In this document: positions 35,161-47,830 of the stretch, in pieces
Layout: the number at the start of each line of letters is the position of its first letter
How positions within the stretch are numbered: position 1 is the stretch's first letter
NCBI GenBank assembly: GCA_030015575.1
Contig: JASDDO010000024.1
Span: 218,074,996 to 218,138,995 of the forward strand
Origin: Agapanthus africanus
Lineage: Eukaryota > Streptophyta > Magnoliopsida > Asparagales > Amaryllidaceae
DNA: 64,000 nucleotides
Reading direction: 5' to 3'
The notes under the pieces: model-generated
What the model was told of the DNA's origin: nothing
The model's database searches: none
Seen by the model: the letters and a program-made list of their open reading frames with translations, nothing else
Position numbers and translations under genes: made by a program

Positions 35161-36191
35161 ATGCCTCATCCATTACTGACTTCGGAAGCAGGTAATGTTC
35201 CTCCTTCACCTCCATCATTACCATCTCCACCAGTTAATCGTCGTCATTCTTCTCGTATAATAAAATTACCTGACCGTCTTTCACTACTTTCAGCATCAAA
35301 TCCCTTTTCTATTCCTCAATCTTATAGGCAGGCTGCTAAAAGTGCGGAATGGTGTAATGCTATGCATGAGGAACTAAATGCTCTGGAGCTAAATCAAACT
35401 TGGGAGTTGGTTCCTACTCCTCTAGATCGTCCTGTAGTGGGATGCAAATGGGTTTATTCAAATAAACTAAAATCTGATTGTTCGTTGGATCGTTACAAGG
35501 CTTGCCTTGTTGCCCAAGGCTTCAAACAAGAATATGGCATTGATTACGATGAAACCTTTGCTCCCGTCACTAAAATGACAAAAGTCCGCACCTTGATAAC
35601 TGTAGCAGCAATAAGAAGTTGGGAAATCTACCAAATGGATGTCAAGAATGACTTTCTAAACGGAGAATTATCAGAAACGGTCTATATGAAACCTCCTCCA
35701 GGATATTTCACTTCTTCTTATATGGTTTGTAAGTTATGAAAAGCTTTGTATGGCTTGAAACAAGCACTGCGAGCATGGTTTGCAAAATTGAGGAGCGTCC
35801 TTCAAAATACTGGATATCACCAAAGCCAAAATGACTATTCTTTGTTCATTCTTTCAACATCCTAAAGAGGTATATATGTCTTGGTCTATGTCGATGATTT
35901 ATTGATCACTGGGGATAACCATGAAGGAATTCAAAATCTCAAAGATATTCTCCAGCATTCCTTTCAAATGAAAGATCTTGGGCATGCTGCATACTTTCTT
36001 GGATTGGAAATTTCTCGGCATTCACAAGGATATTTTCTTTGTCAACAAAAATATGCAAAAGTTCTTATAGAATTAGCTGGACTTACTGATGATAAACATG
36101 TTGATACTCCACTTGAGCTAAATGTCAAATATAGCAGAACAGATAGAGATCCCATCTCTGATCCAACGCTTTATAGAAGACTTGTTGGAAG
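35161..36191 (+). pseudogene. pol: Reverse transcriptase region of copia D
   Basis: Copia reverse transcriptase blocks in order: ALELNQTWELVPTP, VGCKWVY, KACLVAQGFKQEYGIDY, DETFAPVTKM, IYQMDVKN, and YVDDLLITGDN at 35884. It ends in the LYRRLVGS motif where chromovirus T inserted. The equivalent of copy 1 is 25981-27011. A few breaks. Confidence 0.85.
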
Positions 36192-39105
36192 TGTCACGCT
36201 TCGCTTCCCAATAGACAAAAACGGTGATGTGGCAAGCCCACGGTAAATTTATCCAGAGAAGGTCATTTCCCAAATAAATATACTAAACGTATTGAAACAT
36301 TAATACACAATAGAGGAATAAATGGAGACTGTAAATATTTTTACAAATATCTTTATTTACATTAGAACTTGAAATATTTACAAATACAAGTGTTCAACTG
36401 AAAAGTAAATACAATAACAGAAATGTCTAAACAAGTGACATACATAAACTGAAAGAACATGATAACTAGTCTAAACCTGAGCCGCGATCTGGTCGTACTC
36501 CTCTTCTGTTACGTCCACATCCTTCGTCTCCACAGTATCTGACGAACATTTAAAGAAAACAAAGATGTGTGGAATTCCTGTCAGCGAATAATGTTTATGT
36601 CGAGTAAAAGTATATGTAAATGAACATGGATATATGTACTATAAGTCTCTATATGATCAATATGTTAACGTTAAATTCCAAGTTTGAATGTCGACGCAAC
36701 CGTAGAAGTATTCACAAGTTCAAGAGTGGGGCCACATGAGCAAAGAAACACGGGCCCATTTCATGTGTTAGTATCGGGACTCCAAGCTGTGGAGGAGTCG
36801 ATCCGACTAAGATTCGAGTAAATAAAATTCGAATAGGTTAATAAGAGACTCCTGATGTTCCGTTAGATTCATACCTGAAACTATTTCATACACCCCGAGT
36901 AATATATATATATATATATATATTATAATTGTTAGATATCCTTAATTGATTGCTTGGTTTATTATAACATGTTCTGATCGAACAATAGATTGTAAAGGTG
37001 AATAATGTAGTTGAGTAAATCAAGTAAAAATGCGAGTCATGTCAATTGCAATTTAGAATCGAGTCAGGTTAGTTCAAGTAGAATGAGTTCGAGTTAACGG
37101 TCAAATTTAGGTTCGAATTTAGAGTTTAAGTTCAAATTTGGATTCGAATTTTTATTTGAGTTATAGACATTTCATACTAATGGATTTATCTTTGAAGATC
37201 TTAAGTTCAGGAATAATCGGACAACCGCTGCACATGAACGACAGGATTTGTGTCTTTTTTCAAGACGATTGCTATTGATAACTCTAGTAATTTGCAGTGT
37301 TATCTAACTTGGATAGGCAAACACTCACTTTCTCTGGCACTCTAAGGCTCAAGAGAAATTATACCGCTTAACCTATATTAATCTAGGCTCCTTAAAAATT
37401 TATCAAGTTGTTTATTATGTATTTACGTTGTTTATTGTATTTATATTGTTTGCATTTCTCGATGGGGTTTTATGAAAAATATTTTAATATTGTTTTAAAA
37501 ATCAACCTCGAGGGTGATTAGAATATTAAGAGTTTTATAGAAATGTATTTTAGTTTAGATGGTAATTTAGTGATAAAAACCTAGATTTTAAAAGTTTATG
37601 GTATTTTTATGAAAACTACACTTTTAGAAACTTTAGGGTATTTTATTAAAATTTTAATTTTTCATTTAAAAATATATTTTACACAATTTGTTTTTATTGA
37701 AAATACGTATAATTTTATATAAATTTTCCAACGTTTAATTTGTTTTAAAAAGTCGTATTTCATTAAACCGTATTTTATTTTCTTTCGAGACCGAATTCTC
37801 TATGAGGAGTTCTTTATCTCACTCTACTATCACAAGGACTTACGATAATCCGCACCATCGGTAAATGGGTTCCCCTAAAATGGTTGTAGAGACACAATTG
37901 TGAAGGATTTAAAGATATCAATAAAAAACACTTTCTATAAAAGTAATGGTATTTTAATGTAATTGTTTTATTTTGGCTAAACTTGTAACCTAGTATACTG
38001 TGTTATAAAGCCATAGTGTATGTGATGGGATATGTCATTACCCCGTGAGTTTTCTAGATGTATATATTTCTAGATATTAATAAAAAGGTTACTTTTAAAG
38101 TTCATGGTATTTTTATGAAAAAGTTCTTTTTATGTTTATTTCGTATGAAATTTTAATTACATCAAAAGGTTAAAATGTGAATAATATTTTAAAGCGATAT
38201 TATAGTATTTGTGTGACATATAGACCTATCAAATATGATAAAAATATTTAAAAGAAAAGATTTTTAAGATTAACTCCACTTTGTCGATATGACTTTTAGA
38301 AGGCGGTTTGAGTTGAAATGAAAGAGAGAAATAGGGACCTACAATTTTATAGCGTCGAGAAAAGAGTAAAGAAGCGAGAGAAAGTCTTCGTGGCATCGCG
38401 GTATCATCGGGAATGGCTCCGGTCTTTGATGAAACGAACTTTGAGCGCTAACTCTACTTAACTAGCCTTAGCCTTTCTTGGACTGAGAAAAAAAATTTGA
38501 GAAATTTTCATAATAGGAGAGAGGTAGGGAATGATGTGGTATTTATAGAGATGAATATAGGTATAGAGTTAATTAAAAAGAATTAAAAATTGGAGTAAAG
38601 ATGGTATAAATGGGTAGATGAAGGGGTGGACTGTTCTTTGTTTAATTGTAGAGAAATCAAATAATAAAATAGAATAGAGGGAAACTGAAAGGGTGCACGG
38701 GCAAAGAATGGAGGGGTTTGGGCTCATCTGAACCGCCGGTAGCGGCCATGGTGTGTTTTTGACGGTTGAGACATTGCCACATGGCTCGAGCTTTGTGCAA
38801 TGTGTGTTATTCTGTGTTAACTCCTCATTTATCCCGTTTTATTTTTCCGAAACTTTTCGATTCTCCGTGTATTGCACGTGCAACCCTTGGGCTTCCGAAA
38901 AGTTAAAAAAATATTAAAAATAATTGGGACTGATGGGATTCGAACACAGGCTATGACACAATGGTAGAAAATATTAAGTAGTAGGTTACAAGTTGTTTCT
39001 TACTTTTATTGAATAATATTAATTTATAACTCATAGTCACGCTGAAATATTCTTTTTATACATTTGAACAAGTTACATTTATATAGAGATTTCAGAGCCA
39101 TTATA
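36192..39105 (-). mobile_element. 3' LTR of chromovirus T
   Basis: From TGTCACGCTTCGCTTCCC to GAGCCATTATA on the plus strand, 2914 bp, collinear with 47055-50009. A purine tract (minus strand GGAGGGTAGAA, 39106-39116) lies on its inner side, as expected of a 3' LTR. Confidence 0.88.
38926..38992 (-). other. tRNA-like module in the 3' LTR of T (decayed)
   Basis: A good B-box-like GTGTTCGAATCCC remains; the A-box-like part has decayed. Position matches the modules at 12161-12223 and 49829-49897. Confidence 0.5.
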
Positions 39106-39129
39106 TTCTACCCTCCGTATAAAAATTTC

Positions 39130-39660
39130 TTCCTCTAAATTTACATAAAGACTAATTTTCAAATAGGTGAGGGTATCGTGCATGCATATCGTCTTCATGC
39201 TCCCTGGTTGATTCTCCAAGCAAATCCTTTCTCCACATTACTCGGACCAAGTTCAACTCCTTGTTTCGTAATGTCTTCACCTTTCAATCCAGGATCTCAA
39301 CTAGCTGCGGCTCGCAAGTTAGATCGGTTTGCATATTGAGCTCTGACTGATCAAGTATGTGGCCGGGGTTGCTCACATATCGTCATAGCTGGGATATGTG
39401 AAACACGTTGTGCACTCCTTCCAATGATGGTGGTAGTCCCAAGCAGTATGCCACTTCTCCATCTCGTTCGAGTATATCGAACAGTCTGATGTACCTTGGA
39501 CTTAGCTTACCCCTCTTGCTAAAACGTATCACTCCTCTGTTCGGAGAGATCTTCAGAAACACATGCTCTCCGAGTTGGAACTCCAAATGTCGACGCTTTG
39601 CATCTGCCTAATGTTTCTGTTGGTCCTAAGCTATGCACATCTTCTTTCTGATCGTGCGAA
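39130..39660 (-). pseudogene. pol: Integrase C-terminus and chromodomain of chromovirus T
   Basis: Minus strand: GEHVFLKISPNRGV, KLSPRYIRLFDILE, YCLGLPPSLEGVHNVFHISQL (the conserved gypsy GPY/F-like end), then a chromodomain-like segment with WRKDLLGEST and YPHLFEN near 39170-39290. The chromodomain is thought to guide integration to heterochromatin. Broken. Confidence 0.75.
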
Positions 39661-40249
39661 CTACATCTACCGTTGCCACGATCATCTCTGACCCGTTCCC
39701 CGCCGAAACACGGAGACGCGACCGCGTAGGTCCTTCTTTCCTGAATTTCGGGGCAGATGCTAATTGGTGCTATCCGTCCACCTCTTCGAAAATGCCAAGT
39801 TGATTTATGGCACCGTATATCGAAGGTTTAAACGGATGTGGCCGATGTAGCAGACTTCGTCAGATTTCCCTTCGTTGAGGGGTTTTTGATTGCGGGGACG
39901 CTCTTCCCTACAGGCGCAAGCCCCTGCAGTTAATTACGCTACCGCATCGCGGTAACCACTTTCTCCTTCTCCAGATGGTCACTTCGTGTCGTGGGTGTTT
40001 GTTTTGTTTTTGGTTGCCCGTGGATTGTATACGGAGTCTAATTTATGTCGTCTCCCGTAGGGCGTGGATTAGTCCAAATCCGTATTTTCTTAGATTTGGG
40101 TTTGGGGGTTGAGTTTAAGGATACGTTAGTCTCATTTGAGACTAAGATCAACTTAAACGTTCGTTAAGGATACGTTAGCCTAATTTTAGACTAAGATCAA
40201 CTTATCAGGATCGTTTAGATCCAACAAGAGAGCATTTGAGCTCAATTGT

Positions 40250-40510
40250 TTAGTTTAGGGACATTGCGGTCTATTGTTAGTTTAAGGACATTACGGTCCA
40301 TTGTTAGTTTAAGGACATCTCGGTCCACGAGTTTAAAGACCTCACAGTCAAGGCTAAGGACATCATAGTCCGTGAGTTTAAAGACCTCACAGTCAAGGTT
40401 AAGGATATCGTAGTTCGTGAGTTTAAAGACCTCACAGTCAAGGTTAAGGACATCGTAGTCTGTGAGTTTAAAGACCTCACAGTCAAGGTTAAGGATATCA
40501 TAGTCCGTGA
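40250..40510. repeat. Array of GGAC/GTCC words in the F2 LTR
   Basis: About ten units with cores such as GGACATTACGGTCC and GGACATCATAGTCC, spaced by GAGTTTAAAGACCTCACAGT. The later units form a regular repeat of about 56 bp. Confidence 0.75.
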
Positions 40511-41594
40511 AATGTGTAGTTGTCGGGGCTCGCCGCCTCTCTGAAGTCGTTGAAGGATTACAATGACAAATATCAAAGGAGTGAAGAGATGTACCCTCGA
40601 ACTAAAGTTGATTTGGGGATCTGTAGTCCAATTTGGAACTAAGATCAATTAATTTGATTATGAGCACATTGGCTCAATTAAATATGAAATGAGAACTTAT
40701 GGCCAACTTGTGCTAAGTTCAATAAGATTAGAAATGTTGGCATTTTGTTGGACCATTAAACATTTGTTTGGGTTCAAACCCCCATTATCTGGCACTGCTA
40801 AACAAGGGTTCTGACAACATTTTATCTTTTGTTGAGTGTTGAGCACTTATATGCCATACAAGATATTCAATTTTGGAAGGCAAGGATGTACTTGAGACTC
40901 AGTAAAAAGAGAAGTCTTGCCTCTGAAGGACTTAGCCAATTTAGGCTAAGATTGATTTGAATATAGTGTTAAACACTAACATATATTTGATGGTCACGTA
41001 TTCCCACGTGATGCGCTGAAAATAGTGTTAAACACTAAGGACAAAACGCTCAGAATAGTGTTAAACACTAAAATTGGATTGGTCACGTGAGGCCATGTGA
41101 TACCTCTGAAAGTGGGGACCAGTCTTCCTTTGTTCTATTCTCTAATTTGCAAATAAGTGTTAAACTTTTTAGTTTTCATGGCCATCATGTGTGGATACGT
41201 GATAGGCACTCATGCGCTGATTTATTAAGGTGTTTATTAAGGGTCACGTGAGGGCACCCAGAGATGGGGCCAGACCTCCTTTATTTTTGTTCTCAGAACT
41301 ACAAATAAGTGTTAAACACTTTTGATCTTCTGGCCATCACGTGTTGGCACGTGATGGATATTTATGCATTGATTATTAAAGCGTTTATTAGGGGGTTACG
41401 TGGTGACACGTGAGAGCGCCTAAAACCAGTACTGCCTTTGCTTTTGTTTTCTTTGTTTTGGAAGTCACATGGGAGCACGTGAGGCATTGCCTTCAATCTT
41501 TTTTTCCTTCATTTTTGGGGGATCTGTTTAGGGGTCACGTGGGGGGGGCACATGACCTAGTTCTTTACATGCATGGAGGTCTTTCAAGTCTCTT

Positions 41595-42200
41595 TATTTT
41601 TAAGAATTAAATTCTCTGTAGGGTTAAACCTTAATTATGGTTTTAGAGGAATTAAATTCCTATGAATTTGGGAGAATTAAATTCTTATATAGGGTTAAAC
41701 CTTAGTTCTGTCTGTCTTGGAGGAATTAAATTCCTATGAATTTGGGAGAATTAAATTCTCCTATAGGGTTAAACCCTAGTTTTATTTTGGGAGGAATTAA
41801 ATTCCTGTGAATTTGAGAGAATTAAATTCTCATTTAGGGTTAAACCCTAGTTTTGTTTTTGGGAGAATTAAATTCTCATGTAGAGTTAAACCGTAGTTTC
41901 ATTTGGAGGAATTAAATTCCTATAAATTTGGGGGAATTAAATTCCCTAAACTCAATTCTCCCTCTAAGTTTTGGATCTGCATGGCAGAATCTCCCCGATT
42001 AGAATTAAATTCTCAACTTGTGGGGAGATCTGCTTCTGCAGATCTTCAACCAAAAGAAGAACTAAGTTCTTTTGCAGAAGAGTTAAACTCTTAGATTGAG
42101 AATTAAATTCTCTTTTTTATTTTATGGAGCTTTGATCCCTTTCCCTTTTCTCGCCTAGGGTTTCTTTTCTTGAGAATTAAATTCTCTTTTCTTTTCTCTC
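41595..42200. repeat. GAATT-A-AATTC and GGTT-A-AACC word array in the F2 LTR
   Basis: More than ten GAATTAAATTC palindromes, each widened by matched flanks (AGAATT/AATTCT, GGAATT/AATTCC), alternate with GGGTTAAACC(C/T) words in units of about 70 bp. Later words are GAACTAAGTTC and GAGTTAAACTC. All have the form XT-A-AX'. Confidence 0.8.
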
Positions 42201-42671
42201 TGCTATTTTTCTTCAGAAAATTCCAAGATCCAAAAATCAATCCCCTCTCTTCTCTTCTTGGCTCCTATTTATAGGAGAAGGAAAAGAATCAATTTGTTTA
42301 GTGAATCTTTCATCGAAAGATTTTGTTTGTTTTTGTAACTATCATGATCTCAGTGAATTTTATTCACCATTGGATTTTTTAATCCAAAAGATATTCTGTT
42401 TTTTATTCTTGGTGAATTTTAGGGAAATCTTTCCTTGTATAAAATCTTTTCATAAATTGGTGATTTTTAATCACCATTGGATTTTTAATCCAACGGTGCT
42501 CCACTTTACAGAGCATAATCCTCTTTTGTTTGGGAAGATTTAAAGAAATACTTTCCCAGTTAGGGTCTTTGATTTCCCTTAATTAGAATTTTAATTTTAT
42601 TAATTCAGAAGGCTTTTAAAGCCCATCACGTGTTGGCACGTGATCTCAATATTTGATAATTTAATTCTATC

Positions 42672-43080
42672 AATTAAAGAGCTGAGGGACCTATCACTTG
42701 TCAGCACGTGACCCTCTTTTATTCAGAATTTAATTATGCCTTTTAACAGAGCTAAGGGACCATCACGTGTCAGCACGTGACCCTCTTTTATTCAGAATTT
42801 AATTCTGCCTTTTAACAGAGCTGAGGGACCTGTCACGTGTCAGCACGTGACCCTCTTTTATTCAGAATTTAATTCTTCCTTTTAACAAAGCTAAGGGACC
42901 ATCACGTGTGAGCACGTGACCCTTGGTCACGTGTGAGCACGTGATGCCCCATTGGGGTCTTTCCTTAGCTGTTTTGTTACATTTTGTTTGATTAAAATTT
43001 AATTCTATAAAGTAGAGACCACAGGAATATATCACGTGTCAACACGTGACCCTTGGTCACGTGTGAGCACGTGATACCTC
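42672..43080. repeat. About 70-bp tandem units with G-box doublets in the F2 LTR
   Basis: Three to four units of AGCTGAGGGACC, TCACGTGTCAGCACGTGA, CCCTCTTTTATTC, AGAATTTAATTCT, CTTTTAACAG, followed by further TCACGTGTGAGCACGTGA doublets up to about 43080. Confidence 0.8.
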
Positions 43081-43118
43081 ATTGAGGTATTTCCTGATTT
43101 TTATTAGGGAACATGGCC

Positions 43119-44160
43119 CAAAGAGTTCACAATCTCCAATATCATCCCAACTCAGTGGGGAACGACACTTACGTCCGTAGAGTGCCGTGAAAGGTGATAT
43201 CCCAATGCCTGCCTGGTAGCTATTTTTATAGGAGAAACCTATAAGGTGTAGGTGATCTTTCTACAAACCTCCGAAGTCTAGTATACAGGCTCTCAACATA
43301 TCTTCAAGAATCCGAATTTGTTCGCTCGGACTGTCCATCTTTTTGGAGATGATACGCCATGCTAAAATTCAAACTTGTTCCTACATTGGCTTGAAGACTC
43401 TGGCAAAATTGGGATCGGAATCTAGTATCACGATCGAAGACGATGCACACAGGTAACCTATGTAATTTCACGAACTCCTGCATGAGTTTATAGGTTTCAA
43501 GACAAGTATGATGCATCTTGAAGGTTTAAATCTTAGTTTAGATTTTTACTCACCTCCATGTACTTTCTTGCCAACGTCTCGGTTGATTGGTCAACTCTGA
43601 ATAGAATAAAATGAGCCAACTTAGCGAGTCGATCCACAATAACTCAAATTGCGTCGTTACCCTTCATGCTACGTGGGAGATCAGTCACAAAGTCTATGGT
43701 AATGTGCTGCCATTTCCATTCTAGGATCGATAACGGCTGAAATAGACTAGCAGTTCTGTGATGTTCAGCCTTCACTTGCCGACATATTAATCACTTTTCT
43801 ACACTCCTTGCTACTTCTCGCTTCATTCCATGCCACCAGTAGTGTTGTCGTATATCCTTATACATCTGCGTGCCGCCGGGACATACAGAGTAAGGAGAGC
43901 TGTAAGCTTCTTTCATCAATTCTTCTCAAACAGGGCCGACTGGCACACATAAACGGCTCCCATACCGTAAAGATCCATCTTCATAGATGATGAAGTCAGT
44001 TCGAATACCACTTTCTACTTTTTCTCGGATCTTTTGTAGCTTGGCATCATTTGCTTGAGCTGTCTTTATCTGATTGACAAGAGTAGACTGGACTTGTAAG
44101 TTCATTAAGGATGAGGCGTTACCTGGCATGACTACTTCAATCATAAGTCCGTGCAGTTCT
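43119..44160 (-). pseudogene. pol: Integrase core of chromovirus T
   Basis: Minus strand, upstream part: NQIKTAQANDAKLQKIREKV and YGSRLCVPVG (the gypsy integrase N-terminal region); downstream part: VFDRDTRFRSQFCQSLQ and SMAYHLQKDGQSERTN, the second catalytic Asp block and the catalytic Glu-side block. Broken. Confidence 0.75.
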
Positions 44161-45264
44161 TGTTATAGCCTCCACTGGGTGGTGAGGTTCATTGCTAAAG
44201 GATAGCGACTAAGGGCATCGGGAACTACATTCATCTTTTCAGAATGATATTGTAGGTTGATGTCGAAGTCTACCATAAGCTCTAGCCATTTTCTTTACCG
44301 TATGTTGAGTTCCTTCTGAGTAAATACATATTTCAGACTCTTGTGGTCGGTGTATATATCCACTCGCTCTCCCAAAAGATAGTGGCATCAAATCTTGAGT
44401 GCGAAAACCACGGCTACCAATTCCAGATCATGTGTTGGATTGTTGCACTCATGAACCTTTAACTGTCTTGATGTAAAAGCTACAACATTTCCATGCTAAT
44501 GCAGAACACATCCTAATCCCTTACCAATGTATGTCGAATTCACCATTTTGATATGGTATTACGAGAATAGGTGCAGAGGTTAACCTCGACTTGAGTTATG
44601 CGAAAGCCTTCTCACATGCTTCTAACCACACGAACGCTTCATCTTTACATGTATGTTTGGTCAGGGGTGCTGAGATTTTTGAGAATCCTTTGATGAATCA
44701 TCTGTAATATCCTGCTAAGCCCGAAAAGCTTCTTATATCCTTGACAGACTTTGGTGTCGGCCACTCGCTGACAGCCGACACTTTAGCTGGATCCACAGAG
44801 ATTCCTTCGCCTGAAACGACGTGTCCGAGAAATCCGACTTGGTTTATCCAAAATTCACACTTGCTGTATTTGGCGTAGAGCTGATACTGTCGTAGTGTCT
44901 CCAAGACAAAGCGTAAGTGCTCGTCGTGCTCTTTCCGAGTAGATCCCCAACTTGAGGTACTAGGACTAATCCAACCTTTCTTCAAGAGTTCGTCCAATTG
45001 AATACAGATTTCCTTCAATCCCTCCTGACAGAATCGGTATGGAGCTTTTATTACAGGTTGTGCACCGGGTTGTAAATCAATGCCAAACTCTAAAGCTCGA
45101 TTGGGAGGCAAACCTGTTATTTCTTCTGGGAATACATCCTCGATCTCTCTAATGACATCTGGCTTCGATCCTTCCGCTTGCAACGCTGCAATCTCTGCCT
45201 TCTTTAGTTTTTCTCGGTAGATGCTAGCCTCCAAAATCCGATCTCCACTTTTGAAATAGATCAC
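44161..45264 (-). pseudogene. pol: Reverse transcriptase and RNase H region of chromovirus T
   Basis: Minus strand: [19 protein letters not shown] and [15 protein letters not shown] open the gypsy reverse transcriptase; [34 protein letters not shown] and [10 protein letters not shown] are the standard end blocks. Remains of RNase H follow to about 44160. Broken, shorter than usual. Confidence 0.8.
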
Positions 45265-45297
45265 AGGGTGATCTGGTATTTCAAATACTATCCTCCT

Positions 45298-45534
45298 TTA
45301 GCGACAGTCAATGGCAGCGAAGAAAGTGCCCAACCAGTCCATTCCCAAGACTATGTCGAAATTCGGTACATTCAGTATCTTAAAGTCCGCATAGAATTCT
45401 CGACTGCAGACGACCACTGAACGCAGATCGTATCCCAAGGTTTCTTTTAGAATGCCATTCCTTGAACTGACATTCCAGCTGGATACGAGCGGCTTAACTG
45501 GGATCGCATGAGTTCTTATGAACCGTTGCGTCAT
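45298..45534 (-). pseudogene. pol: Protease-like region of chromovirus T
   Basis: Minus strand segment with the typical plant gypsy protease tail, ADFKILNVPNFDIVLGMDWL. The catalytic loop lies at the poorly preserved upstream edge. Confidence 0.6.
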
Positions 45535-45659
45535 GAAGCAATGTGATATCCCAGTGTCGAAGAGCGCAAGTGCAGGTACGGTAGCTACTAAGATTGTACC
45601 TAAGTCGCGTGGGATATGTTTATGTATATCAAATATAGATGGATAAGAATGAAATGACT

Positions 45660-46915
45660 TGAAAGGAAAGAAGGAAGAGATTTACCAGTGATAACCTGAC
45701 CCATAGCCTCGGCCTCTTCAACCAACATAGTGAAAGCTTGGCTTTGCAGCACGTTCCTCTGTGCCTGGTTAAACTCTCGGCGTTGAGGATGAGCGGTCTG
45801 TATGCGGGAAGCTGGAGCTGGTAGAGCTAACCGAGTAGGAGGAACTTGGATCGCCGGTCTAGCAGGAGGGTTATTAGTCCCTCAGTTCTGGGGGCATGAT
45901 CCGATAATGTAAGTTGAAGACCCATAAATTAAGCACAAGTTGTTCGCCCAATGAAAGTTCTTCACTAGATGCCCTATTCTTTTGCAGTAGTTGCAAAAGT
46001 CTGGCTTGTTGTTGGCGAACGAACCTCCTGGCCTATGAGATAGTCCGTTGAAAGCTGGCCTGGAAGAGGCCCCTCCTGTGATCTGGTGCAAAGGGCGTTT
46101 CACATCGGCTGACTATGACCTGCCCTTCTTCTTCACATCTGCCTTATAGAGTCGGGCAACCTTCAAATCAATCTCGTGGGTTGGGAAATAGCCTGTAGCG
46201 AGTGCAACTTAGATTTCCGGGTCCAACCCCTGCTGGAATCGTCATGCTCGGATCTCAGCAGTGGGAATGAGGTGCGCAGCGAACCTGTTACAACCTTGTG
46301 TTAGCAGTGTTTAAGTGAAATAGGAAAATTTAATTTGAGACTATAGCTTACCTGCTGAGTATAGTAAACTCGACATCATATTCATCTACAGACATGACCC
46401 AAATCGAGCCTTACTGTAGATGAATGAATTGCTAATCCATGTCAAAGTGGGCAGTCCTCGGAAAGTACTTTGCATCGAAGAGGTCTCGGAATGCTTCCCA
46501 TTCTATTGGTTGTTCGAGACAGCTCTCCTCTGCCTTCCACCATACTCTGGCATTATCCATCAGTTGCAACTTAGCAACCCTTACCCAAGCTATATCTGGC
46601 ACTTGAGCCGCTGCCAGATCATTCTCAATCGCTTGAGCTCATTCCTCCGCTTCAATCGGGCTCTCTTTACTTGAGAAGTTCTTTGGGTGCAGTACCCAAA
46701 ACTGCTTAACTTCGGGTGCCTCCACCTCAGGGCGAGCAAGTCCTTGGTGCACGAGAGTTGTCTGCTCCCCTGTCCCTCCAATAGGCTCTTGATAGCCTCA
46801 AGAAGTATCGTTTTCTCATTGATAGGTACTGCAATGGTTGGTGATGGTGGTGGTGTAGGCGGAGGAGTGTTGTCGTTGATGTTGGTGCTAGTATTGTTCG
46901 GAGAGTCCATCACCT
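45660..46915 (-). pseudogene. gag: gag region of chromovirus T
   Basis: Minus strand start near 46913 (MMDSPNNTSTN, then a run of Pro/Thr). The downstream part has CNYCKRIGHL followed by a second Cys-rich repeat ending CPQN, i.e. zinc knuckles as in Tekay-type gag. The middle is degraded. Broken by several changes. Confidence 0.7.
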
Positions 46916-47828
46916 TAATATAAAAGACAGATTAGAATAGATTTAAGGAATTTGAAATGTAAGAAATGTAAATGTTTGTTGACTTCATTAATTCTTATGG
47001 TAGATTGTCTACTAATTCATGCAGAACTGACCTACACGGGCCACCAATAAAACCTGTTATGCCCCGCTTTCCAGTAGACGAAAACGGTGACGTGGCAAGC
47101 CTGCGACATATTTATCCAGAGAAGGTCATTCCCTAAATAAATATACTAAGCGTATTGAAACAATAATACACAATGAAAGAATAAATGGAGACTGTAAAAT
47201 TTTTCAATAAACATCTTTATTTACATTCGAACTTGAAATATTTACAAATACAAGAGTTCAACTGAAAAGTAAATACAATAACAGAAATGCCTAAACAAGT
47301 GGCATACATAAACTGAAAGAACATGATAACTAGTCTACGTCTGAGCCACGATCTGGTCATACTCCTCTTTTGTTGCGTCCACCTCCTCCGTCTCCATAGT
47401 ATCTGATGAGCATTCTAAGAAAACAAAGATGGGTGGAATGCCCGTCAGCGAACTACCGCTCGGTAAGTCCTAAGATAAGATAAAAATTGAAAGTGATAGG
47501 TATAGCATAAAACAGAATAATGTAAATGACGAGTTAAAGTATGTGGAAATGAGCATGGGTATATGTACTATAAGTCTCTATATGGTCACTACATTAACGT
47601 TAAGTTCCAAGTGTGAATTTCAACGTAACCGTAGAAGTATTCACGGGCTCAAGAGTGGGGCCCCAGGAGCAAGGAAACACAAGCCCATTTTATGTGTTAG
47701 TATTGGGACTCCAAGCCGTGGTGGAGTCAACCTGACTGAGATCCGAGTAAATAGAATTCGAGTAAGTTAATGCGAGACTTTTGAAGTTCCATTGGATTCA
47801 CACTTGAAACTATCCCATACACCCCGAG

Positions 47829-47830
<2 letters not shown>

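Larger units (their letters stand above)
29704..38889. repeat. Tandem segmental duplication, copy 2 (9.2 kb with insertion)
   Basis: Matches 22720-29703 throughout, apart from the 2216-bp solo LTR plus 5-bp duplication at 32627-34847, which equals the 2221-base shift in spacing exactly. Because copy 1 lacks it, that LTR arrived after the duplication, or the two copies are different haplotypes. Confidence 0.9.
39694..43113. mobile_element. Solo LTR of the Tat/Ogre-like F family, 3420 bp
   Basis: Begins CGTTCCCCGCC (first base changed from T) and ends TTAGGGAACA, so TGTTCCC/GGGAACA-like termini. It is flanked by TGACC (39689-39693) and TGGCC (43114-43118), a 5-bp duplication with one mismatch. 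It lies inside the integrase of chromovirus T. The interior repeats the block order of the F1 LTR and is packed with palindromic words. By the order of blocks it lies in the same direction as the F1 and F3 LTRs (minus). Confidence 0.88.

Noticed and set aside
43830-43845. CCAGTAGTG as the missing right end of the CACTA element
   Set aside because: It lies in the integrase/RNase H coding of chromovirus T, left of the CACTA end, and lacks subterminal repeats.
47030-47054. Initiator-Met primer site for chromovirus T
   Set aside because: The minus strand next to the 5' LTR reads ATTGGTGGCC, which does not match TGGTATCAGAGC well enough to call.
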